64,000 nucleotides of DNA from Porphyrobacter sp. (GTDB lineage Bacteria > Pseudomonadota > Alphaproteobacteria > Sphingomonadales > Sphingomonadaceae). The first letter of the stretch is position 1, and each line of letters starts with the position of its first letter. Below, one piece after another: positions 57,593-64,000 of the stretch. The position numbers and the translations under genes were made by a program. The notes beneath the pieces were generated by a model. The model ran no database searches, was not told the DNA's origin, and was given only the letters and a program-made list of their open reading frames with translations. The DNA lies in assembly GCA_027531395.1 (NCBI GenBank), contig JAPZRO010000004.1:496001-560000 (forward strand), in the 5' to 3' direction.

Positions 57593-60250
57593 ATGAGCTC
57601 GACCAACGAAATCCGCCGTTCCTTCCTCGACTATTTCGGCAAGGCCGGTCACGCCGTCACGCCGAGCGCGCCGCTCGTGCCGTACAACGATCCGACGCTG
57701 ATGTTCGTCAATGCCGGGATGGTTCCGTTCAAGAACGTGTTCACCGGCCTCGAGACGTCCGCAAGCCCGCGCGCCGCCTCCTCGCAGAAATGCGTGCGCG
57801 CCGGGGGCAAGCACAATGATCTCGACAATGTCGGTTACACGGCGCGGCATCACACCTTCTTCGAGATGCTCGGCAACTTCTCTTTCGGCGACTACTTCAA
57901 GGAGCAGGCGATCGAGCATGCCTGGACCCTGCTGACCCGCGAATGGGGTCTGCCCAAGGACAGGCTCACCGTCACCGTCTATCACACCGACGATGAAGCC
58001 GCCGGGTTGTGGAAGCGCATCGCCGGCCTGCCCGAGGAGCGCATCATCCGCATCGCCACCTCGGACAATTTCTGGTCGATGGGCGACACCGGTCCCTGCG
58101 GCCCGTGCTCGGAAATCTTCTACGATCACGGCGATCACATCTTCGGCGGCCCTCCGGGCAGCCCCGACGAGGATGGCGACCGCTTCGTCGAGATCTGGAA
58201 CCTCGTGTTCATGCAATACGAGCAGCAGGCGGGCGGCGAGCGGATCGAACTGCCCAAGCCCTCGATTGACACCGGCATGGGGATCGAGCGCATCGCTGCC
58301 GTGCTTCAGGGTGTGCACGACAACTACGACACCGACACCTTCAAGGCGCTGATCGCTGCGAGCGAGCACCTCACCGGCGTCGCGGCGCAGGGCGAGCAGG
58401 CCGCCTCGCACCGCGTCATCGCCGATCACCTGCGCTCGACCAGCTTCCTGATGGCCGATGGCGTGCTGCCGTCGAACGAGGGCCGCGGTTACGTGCTGCG
58501 CCGGATCATGCGCCGCGCCATGCGCCACGCGCACCTGCTCGGCGCGTCCGAGCCGCTGATGCACCGACTCGTCCCCGCGCTCGTCACCGAGATGGGCGCG
58601 GCCTATCCCGAGCTCGCGCGCGGTCAGGCGCTGATCGAGGAAGTGCTCGAACGCGAGGAAACCCAGTTCCGCCGCACGCTCGACAAGGGGCTCAAACTGC
58701 TCGACGAGGCAACCGGCGGTCTGGGTGAGGGCGGCGAGCTCGACGGCGAAGTGGCCTTCCGCCTCTACGACACCTACGGCTTCCCCTATGACCTTACCGA
58801 GGACGCGCTGCGCGCCCGCGGGATCGGCGTGGACAAGGCCGGCTTCGACGCCGCCATGGCGCGCCAGAAGGCCGCTGCCCGCGCTGCGTGGAAGGGCTCG
58901 GGCGAGGCGGCTTCGGGCGAGGTGTGGTTCGACATCGCCGAGCGCGAGGGCGCGACCGAGTTCACCGGCTACACCGCCACCAGCGGCGAGGGCCGGGTGG
59001 TCGCGATCGTAAAGGGCGGGGCCGAAGTCGCCAGTGCGTCCGCAGGCGACGAGGTCGTGATCCTCACCAACCAGACCCCGTTCTACGGCGAAAGCGGCGG
59101 CCAGACCGGCGATGCCGGCACCATGGCGAGCCTCGCGGGCCTCAAGGCCAGCGTCACTGACACCGCCAAGCCGTTGGGCCGCTTGCACGCGCATCAGGTC
59201 CGGATCGAGGCCGGCGCCGTGGCGGTCGGCGACAATGTCCAGCTCGACGTCGACGTGGCCCGGCGCGACCGTATCCGCGCCAACCACTCGGCCACTCACC
59301 TCGTCCACGCCGCGCTGCGCAATCGCCTCGGCGGTCATGTCACGCAGAAGGGCAGCATGGTCGCCGAAGACCGACTGCGCTTCGACTTCTCGCACCCCGT
59401 CGCGCTGACGCCTGACGACATCGCCGCGATTGAAGCTGAAGTGAACGCCGAAATCCGCGCCAACGAGGCAGTCTCCACCCGCCTGATGACCCCCGACGAT
59501 GCCGTCGCGGCGGGTGCGCTAGCGCTGTTCGGCGAGAAGTATGGTGACGAGGTCCGTGTGCTGGCGATGGGCCGCGCGGGCAAGGAAGGGCGCAGCTACT
59601 CGGTCGAACTGTGCGGCGGCACCCATGTGCGCGCCACCGGCGACATCGGCATTTTCCGCATCGTTTCGGAAAGCGCGGTCTCCTCCGGCGTGCGTCGGAT
59701 CGAGGCGATGACCGGCGAGGGCGCGCGCCAATGGCTGGTCGCGCGCGAGGAAGCCCTGAAGGCGGCGGCGGGGGTGATCCGTGCGACCCCCGAGGAAGTC
59801 CCGGCTCGCCTCGCCGCGCTGATGGACGAGCGCAAGCGGCTCGAAAAGGAACTGGCCGAAGCCAAGAAGGCGCTGGCCCTGGGTGGTGGCGGCTCGGGCG
59901 GGGCTGCGGCCACGACCGACGAGACCGTCGCGGGCGTGACCTTCTCGGGTCAGGTGCTCGAAGGCCTCGATCCCAAGGAACTGCGCCCGCTGCTCGATGC
60001 CGCCAAGCAGCGGCTCGGCTCGGGTATTGCCGCGGTGATCGCGGTCAATGACGGCAAGGCGAGCATCGCCGCGGCGGTGACCGACGATCTGACGGCGCGT
60101 TTCAGCGCGGTCGATCTGGTGCGCGCCGGGGTCGAGGCGCTGGGTGGCAAAGGCGGCGGCGGCCGGCCTGACATGGCGCAGGGCGGCGGGCCGGACGGCA
60201 GCAAGGCGGCAGAGGCGCTGACGGCGGTGAAGGCCGTCCTCGCAGGCTGA
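57593..60250 (+). CDS. alaS: Alanyl-tRNA synthetase
   Basis: Charges tRNA-Ala and edits mischarged serine or glycine. The 885-residue protein has the class II start ([40 protein letters not shown]), [25 protein letters not shown]-like motif 2, the editing domain with zinc ligands [12 protein letters not shown] and CGGTHV, and the C-terminal coiled and DHHA1 regions. I chose the ATG at 57593 at the conserved start; 57536 would add 19 unrelated residues. Confidence 0.97.
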   Translation: MSSTNEIRRSFLDYFGKAGHAVTPSAPLVPYNDPTLMFVNAGMVPFKNVFTGLETSASPRAASSQKCVRAGGKHNDLDNVGYTARHHTFFEMLGNFSFGDYFKEQAIEHAWTLLTREWGLPKDRLTVTVYHTDDEAAGLWKRIAGLPEERIIRIATSDNFWSMGDTGPCGPCSEIFYDHGDHIFGGPPGSPDEDGDRFVEIWNLVFMQYEQQAGGERIELPKPSIDTGMGIERIAAVLQGVHDNYDTDTFKALIAASEHLTGVAAQGEQAASHRVIADHLRSTSFLMADGVLPSNEGRGYVLRRIMRRAMRHAHLLGASEPLMHRLVPALVTEMGAAYPELARGQALIEEVLEREETQFRRTLDKGLKLLDEATGGLGEGGELDGEVAFRLYDTYGFPYDLTEDALRARGIGVDKAGFDAAMARQKAAARAAWKGSGEAASGEVWFDIAEREGATEFTGYTATSGEGRVVAIVKGGAEVASASAGDEVVILTNQTPFYGESGGQTGDAGTMASLAGLKASVTDTAKPLGRLHAHQVRIEAGAVAVGDNVQLDVDVARRDRIRANHSATHLVHAALRNRLGGHVTQKGSMVAEDRLRFDFSHPVALTPDDIAAIEAEVNAEIRANEAVSTRLMTPDDAVAAGALALFGEKYGDEVRVLAMGRAGKEGRSYSVELCGGTHVRATGDIGIFRIVSESAVSSGVRRIEAMTGEGARQWLVAREEALKAAAGVIRATPEEVPARLAALMDERKRLEKELAEAKKALALGGGGSGGAAATTDETVAGVTFSGQVLEGLDPKELRPLLDAAKQRLGSGIAAVIAVNDGKASIAAAVTDDLTARFSAVDLVRAGVEALGGKGGGGRPDMAQGGGPDGSKAAEALTAVKAVLAG

Positions 60251-60261
60251 GCCAGGCGGCG

Positions 60262-60426
60262 ATGCAGAACGGGGACGCTTGTCTGGTGATCGCGGGCGTC
60301 CACAAGGGCAAGGCCGGCAGGGTCGAGGACCGTCACGTCAGCAAGGGCGGCGATGTCACCATCACGGTGCGTCAGACCGACGGCACCCGCTTCAAGACGC
60401 TCGAACGCAGCGTCGTTCCGGCCTAG
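60262..60426 (+). CDS. Small KOW-domain protein
   Basis: A 54-residue protein beginning ATGCAGAAC, eleven bases after the alaS stop. VIAGVHKGKAGRVEDRHVSK matches a KOW motif (the conserved Gly and hydrophobic pattern also found in L24 and NusG), and TITVRQTDGTRFKTLERSV completes a small SH3-like barrel. Likely a nucleic-acid or protein-binding adaptor, co-transcribed with alaS. Its stop overlaps that of the convergent antiporter gene. The gene is too short to be called by many finders. Confidence 0.65.
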   Translation: MQNGDACLVIAGVHKGKAGRVEDRHVSKGGDVTITVRQTDGTRFKTLERSVVPA

Positions 60427-62198
60427 GCCTCGCGTTCGCGCAGACCCGAGCTCTTGAGCTTGGGCTTCTCGCTCAGCCCCCCGTCGCGTTCGAGCTGGTC
60501 GCGATATTCGTCGCGCTTGGCATGGATCGACGCGATCACCGGCCCCATCGCGACACCGATATCGACCAGCACGGCCTCCGAAAGCTGGAGCGAGCTTTCG
60601 AGAGTTTCGGGCACGGCATGGCTCGCACCGGCGCGATAAAGCGCGGCGGCATGATCCATGTCGCGGGCACGGGCGACGATCAGCAGCTCGGGATATGTCT
60701 CGCGCAGCTTGATCACCAGCCGCTGGGCCAGCACCGGTTCGTCCATCGTCAGCACCACCGCAGGCGCGCTGGCCGCCCCGAGCCGGGTCAGCGTGCCCCG
60801 CCGCGCGGCATCGCCGAAGATGGCGCGATAGCCTTCCCGCTGGGCCTGCTCGATCAGATCGGGGTTCGAATCGATCATCACATAGGGCTGGCCGTGGGTC
60901 TGCATCATGTCCGCCACCAGCCGCCCGACGCGCCCGCCGCCCACGATGATGGTGCGCTCCTCGGCGCTATCCGCTTCGCTCGCCAGATGCGAGACGGGCT
61001 CGACCCGGCGTGCGATCACCTGACCGAGCTTGGCCAGCAGCGGCGTGATGGTGAGGCCGATGGCGGTGACGGTCTGCCAGAACTGCGCGGTCTCGCTATC
61101 GATCACCAGCGCGGCCGTGGCCGCAGACAGCACGATCAGGCTGGTCTCGCTCGGGGATGCCATCATCACCCCGGTCTCGGCCGCGGTGCTGCGCCGCGCG
61201 CCCATCAGCCATAGCAGGATGCCGGTGACGAGCGCCTTGAAGGTCAGCACGCCCACCACCGCGAGGGTCAGCGTGCCGATCTGCGCGCCGATCTCGACCA
61301 GATTGATGCTCATGCCGATGGTGATCAGGAACACCCCGAGGGCGAGGCCCTTGAACGGCTCCATGATCAGCTCGACCTCGGTGTGATACTCGGTCTCGGC
61401 GATCAGCAGGCCGGCGATCAGCGCGCCGACGATGGGCGAGAGGCCGACCAGCGCGGTGGCGAGGCTCGCGCCGATCACCACCAGCAGCGATGCCGCGAGG
61501 AACAGTTCGGGGTTCTTGGTGCGCGCGGCCTGCGCGAACAGCCGGGGCAAGGCAAGGCGGCCCACCACAAGCAGCACCGCGATCACCAGACCGCCTTGCC
61601 ACAGCGTTTCGATCAGGCCTTCCCAGCCTTCGCTCCGCGCATTGGGGGCAAGCGCGCCGAGGATGAAGATGATCGGCACGATCATGATATCCTCGAACAG
61701 CAGCATCGACAGCGCCGCGCGGCCCACCGGCGTTCGGGTGCCCGAGATCGGCAAGACGATCGCCGTCGAGGAAAAGGCGAGCGAAAAGCCCAGCGCCAGC
61801 GCCGCTGTCCAGCCGAGCATTCCGCTCAGGCCGAGGAAGGCGGCAAGCGAGGAGCCGATGATGATCAGCTCGAGCGCGCCGAGGCCGAACACCAGCCGCC
61901 GCAGCTGCCACAGGCGGTTGAACGACAGCTCCAGCCCGATTGCGAACAGCAGCAGCACGATGCCGAAATCGGCAAAGGGTGTCAGCACCCCGGAATCGGT
62001 GATGGTGATATGTTCGAGCCACGGGGTGCGCGGAACCAGCGCGCCGAGGCCATAGGGGCCGATCAGCGCCCCGATCAGGATGAACCCGATGATCGGCGTG
62101 ATGCGGAAGCGCGCGAACACGGGAATGACGATCCCCGCCGCACCGAGGATCACCAGAGCATCGGACAGGAGGGGTGAGGGGGTGAGTTCGCCGGCCAC
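60423..62198 (-). CDS. CPA2-family cation:proton antiporter with TrkA-N domain
   Basis: A 591-residue protein of the KefB/YbaL type. The N-terminal ~380 residues contain about twelve transmembrane segments (for example FADFGIVLLLFAIGLELSFNRLW, LALGFSLAFSSTAIVLPI); the C-terminal part has an NAD-binding RCK domain (RTIIVGGGRVGRLVADMMQTHG, VMIDSNPDLIEQAQREGYRAIFGDA). The full TrkA-C part is not clearly present. The start is GTG. It probably exports potassium or sodium in exchange for protons, gated by nucleotide or redox state. Confidence 0.9.
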   Translation of the reverse strand: MAGELTPSPLLSDALVILGAAGIVIPVFARFRITPIIGFILIGALIGPYGLGALVPRTPWLEHITITDSGVLTPFADFGIVLLLFAIGLELSFNRLWQLRRLVFGLGALELIIIGSSLAAFLGLSGMLGWTAALALGFSLAFSSTAIVLPISGTRTPVGRAALSMLLFEDIMIVPIIFILGALAPNARSEGWEGLIETLWQGGLVIAVLLVVGRLALPRLFAQAARTKNPELFLAASLLVVIGASLATALVGLSPIVGALIAGLLIAETEYHTEVELIMEPFKGLALGVFLITIGMSINLVEIGAQIGTLTLAVVGVLTFKALVTGILLWLMGARRSTAAETGVMMASPSETSLIVLSAATAALVIDSETAQFWQTVTAIGLTITPLLAKLGQVIARRVEPVSHLASEADSAEERTIIVGGGRVGRLVADMMQTHGQPYVMIDSNPDLIEQAQREGYRAIFGDAARRGTLTRLGAASAPAVVLTMDEPVLAQRLVIKLRETYPELLIVARARDMDHAAALYRAGASHAVPETLESSLQLSEAVLVDIGVAMGPVIASIHAKRDEYRDQLERDGGLSEKPKLKSSGLREREA

Positions 62199-62245
62199 GC
62201 ATGAGGCTTAACGGGCCGGGGGCGGGCTGTCACCCTTGGGCAGGA

Positions 62246-62284
62246 CAAGAAAAAGCCGGGCAGGCCGCAAGGCCCCCCGGCTTT
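62246..62284 (-). terminator. Intrinsic terminator of icd
   Basis: On the minus strand AAAGCCGGG pairs with CCCGGCTTT around a GC-rich inner stem, and the next bases are TTCTTG (complement of the A-rich 62246-62253). It lies 25 bases after the icd stop. Confidence 0.75.
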
Positions 62285-62309
62285 CCCGTTTCCATGCGGC
62301 CGTGCCGGC

Positions 62310-63533
62310 TTAGGCCCAGCTGGCCATTTCCTGCTCGAGGTTCTGCACGATCGTCTCGAAGAACTGCTCGGTGGTCTGCCAGGCCTGGCCCGGGCCGATC
62401 AGTAGCGCGAGGTCCTTGGTCATGTTGCCCTTCTCGACCGTGGCAATGCAGACCTTTTCCAGCGTCTCGGCAAAGCGCACCACATCGGGGGTGCCGTCGA
62501 ACTTGCCGCGGTACATCAGCCCGCGGGTCCAGGCGAAGATCGAGGCGATCGGGTTGGTCGAGGTCGACTTGCCCTGCTGGTGCTGGCGGTAGTGGCGGGT
62601 GACGGTGCCGTGCGCCGCTTCGGCTTCCACGGTCTTGCCGTCGGGCGAGAGCAGCACCGAGGTCATCAGGCCGAGCGAGCCGAAGCCCTGCGCCACGGTG
62701 TCGGACTGCACGTCGCCGTCGTAGTTCTTGCACGCCCACACGAACTTGCCCGACCACTTGAGCGCCGAGGCGACCATGTCGTCGATCAGGCGATGTTCGT
62801 AGACCATGCCCTTTTCCTTGAACTTCTCGGCGAAGCCCTCGTTGTCGAACACTTCCTGGAACAGGTCCTTGAAGCGGCCGTCATAGGCCTTGAGGATCGT
62901 GTTCTTGGTGCTGAGATACACCGGCCAACCCAGGTTGAGGCCGTAGTTGAAGCTGGCGCGGGCGAAGTCGCGGATCGAATCGTCGAGGTTGTACATCGCC
63001 ATCGCCACGCCGGCGCTGGGGAAGTCGAACACGTCGAGGTCGATCTTCTCGCCATTCTCGCCGTCCCACACCAGCCGCAGCTTGCCGGGGCCGGGGATCA
63101 GGGTGTCGGTCGCCTTGTACTGGTCGCCGAAGGCGTGACGTCCGACCACGATCGGATCAGTCCAGCCCGGCACCAGGCGCGGCACGTTGTCGATCACGAT
63201 CGGCTCGCGGAACACGACGCCGCCGAGGATGTTGCGGATCGTGCCGTTTGGCGACTTCCACATCTTCTTCAGGCCGAATTCCTCGACGCGCTGTTCGTCG
63301 GGGGTGATGGTGGCGCACTTCACGCCGACGCCATACTGCTTGATCGCATTGGCGCTATCGACCGTCACCTGATCGTCCGTCGCATCGCGGTTCTCGATCG
63401 AGAGGTCGTAATATTTGAGGTCGATGTCGAGGTAGGGCAGGATCAGACGCTCGCGGATCCACTGCCAGATGATCCGGGTCATCTCGTCGCCGTCAAGCTC
63501 GACGACCGGGTTTGCCACCTTGATTTTCTGCAT
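62310..63533 (-). CDS. icd: Isocitrate dehydrogenase (NADP), type II
   Basis: Converts isocitrate to 2-oxoglutarate with NADP+, upstream of sucA in the TCA cycle. The 407-residue protein is the eukaryote-like type II form: [86 protein letters not shown] and [35 protein letters not shown] (long segments read in pieces). The 174 bases upstream share TTTGCAAA and GCAATTG motifs with the mdh upstream region. Confidence 0.96.
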   Translation of the reverse strand: MQKIKVANPVVELDGDEMTRIIWQWIRERLILPYLDIDLKYYDLSIENRDATDDQVTVDSANAIKQYGVGVKCATITPDEQRVEEFGLKKMWKSPNGTIRNILGGVVFREPIVIDNVPRLVPGWTDPIVVGRHAFGDQYKATDTLIPGPGKLRLVWDGENGEKIDLDVFDFPSAGVAMAMYNLDDSIRDFARASFNYGLNLGWPVYLSTKNTILKAYDGRFKDLFQEVFDNEGFAEKFKEKGMVYEHRLIDDMVASALKWSGKFVWACKNYDGDVQSDTVAQGFGSLGLMTSVLLSPDGKTVEAEAAHGTVTRHYRQHQQGKSTSTNPIASIFAWTRGLMYRGKFDGTPDVVRFAETLEKVCIATVEKGNMTKDLALLIGPGQAWQTTEQFFETIVQNLEQEMASWA

Positions 63534-63631
63534 TGTTCTTATGCCCCATTCTCATCGCCCGTCCGCGGGCAGCCTGTGAGTGAACAGGATGTCGTAAAAG
63601 ATCCCGCGCGCGCTTTAGCAGAGGCAGACGG

Positions 63632-63678
63632 GCTTGCAAGCGGACGGCTTGCCAGAGAAACCGCAATTGATTTGCAAA
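63632..63678. promoter_or_regulatory. GCTTGCAAGC and TTTGCAAA motifs upstream of icd
   Basis: GCTTGCAAGC (63632-63641, perfect palindrome), GCAATTG (63663-63669) and TTTGCAAA (63671-63678) lie 99-145 bases upstream of the icd start. The mdh upstream region holds TTTGCAAA and GCAATTGC too. They may be sites for a regulator common to both TCA genes. Confidence 0.4.
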
Positions 63679-63707
63679 CTCTGCAACAGCTGGTCGAAGT
63701 GGCGCGG

Positions 63708-64000
63708 TCAGGAGGCGAGCGCGATGCGGCCCTGTTCGGCGCGCCATTCGTCGACGCCCGGCACAGTGATGCTGCGCTCCCCGCCGAAGTCCTCGCGCAC
63801 CACGATCAGCCCCATGCGCTCGAGATGGTCGAGCAGCCGGCGCACCCGGCTGGGCGAGGCGCTGCCATAGAGGCGGGCGAGTTCCTCCTCGCCCGGCATC
63901 GGCTCACCGCTCGCCGCCGCGATCACCAGCGCGAGATAGGGGGCGAGCACATCGTCATCGACGCGCGCGGCCTGCTGCTCGACCAGACCGCGCAGCGGTT
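63708..64000 (-). CDS. Winged-helix protein, 3' part only
   Basis: The frame runs off the window end. The visible 96 codons end in LYGSASPSRVRRLLDHLERMGLIVVREDFGGERSITVPGVDEWRAEQG, which reads as a winged-helix DNA-binding domain (helices ending in RVRRLLDHLERMG, then a beta wing). Upstream codons (PLRGLVEQQAARVDDDVLAPYLALVIAAASGE) remain open to position 64000, so the start lies outside. The gene is divergent in direction from nothing seen; it shares the strand with icd. Function unknown. Confidence 0.6.
   Translation of the reverse strand, partial: PLRGLVEQQAARVDDDVLAPYLALVIAAASGEPMPGEEELARLYGSASPSRVRRLLDHLERMGLIVVREDFGGERSITVPGVDEWRAEQGRIALAS

Noticed and set aside
56276-59395. Open frame of 1039 codons on the minus strand
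   Set aside because: Antisense to recA and alaS, His/Asp/Gly-rich shadow sequence with no domain.

Overview
The window looks like a chromosomal segment of a GC-rich alphaproteobacterium, most likely Sphingomonadales close to Erythrobacter/Porphyrobacter. The evidence is the secY-adk-rpsM-rpsK-rpoA-rplQ order, a CckA-type hybrid kinase next to recA, SOS boxes of the alphaproteobacterial GTTC-N7-GTTC type in front of uvrA and recA, and several small secreted or glycine-zipper proteins of the kind common in sphingomonads. The taxonomic call is an inference from gene content; no rRNA or tRNA gene was found.

Layout. 1-6.1 kb: end of the ribosomal protein/RNA polymerase cluster, interrupted by an exported SRPBCC-like protein. 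6.1-12 kb: a serine hydrolase, two related secreted proteins, a TRIC-like channel, a PepSY protein and an amidase. 12-20 kb (minus strand): the TCA operon mdh-small membrane ORF-sucD-sucA-sucB-lpd, with no sucC. 20-24.4 kb: a SleB-type cell-wall hydrolase and a three-gene BtuFCD-like ABC transporter. 24.4-28.7 kb: a structured gene-free stretch, a sulfotransferase-like gene and uvrA. 28.9-30.7 kb: a visibly AT-richer two-gene cassette, an AAA_21-type ATPase overlapping a DUF4276/TOPRIM-like protein, which is the best candidate for an acquired defence system. 30.9-39 kb: an HTH protein, a second sulfotransferase, a sodium:solute symporter, an RlpA-like protein, a 979-bp gene-free gap with DnaA-box-like sites, argG and cfa. 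39-50 kb: a molybdopterin enzyme with a cytochrome b partner, a pteridine-reductase-like SDR, tandem glycine-zipper proteins, MOSC protein, methyltransferase, ClpP-like periplasmic protein, rlmN, greB and a lytic transglycosylase. 50-64 kb: dapA, an aspartoacylase-family protein, smpB, a DUF2062 protein, cckA, recA, alaS, a 54-residue KOW protein, a CPA2 antiporter, icd and the partial 3' end of a winged-helix gene.

How the parts connect. Translation and transcription genes form the left end. Central carbon flux is covered by the mdh/suc/lpd block and by icd, whose upstream regions share TTTGCAAA and GCAATTG motifs. DNA repair is tied together by SOS boxes at uvrA and recA. Envelope upkeep (SleB-like, RlpA, Slt, cfa) and many small exported proteins fill the rest. 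Most genes are ordinary housekeeping genes; the novelty lies in the ATPase/DUF4276 cassette, several unassigned palindromes and repeats, and the gene-free structured regions.
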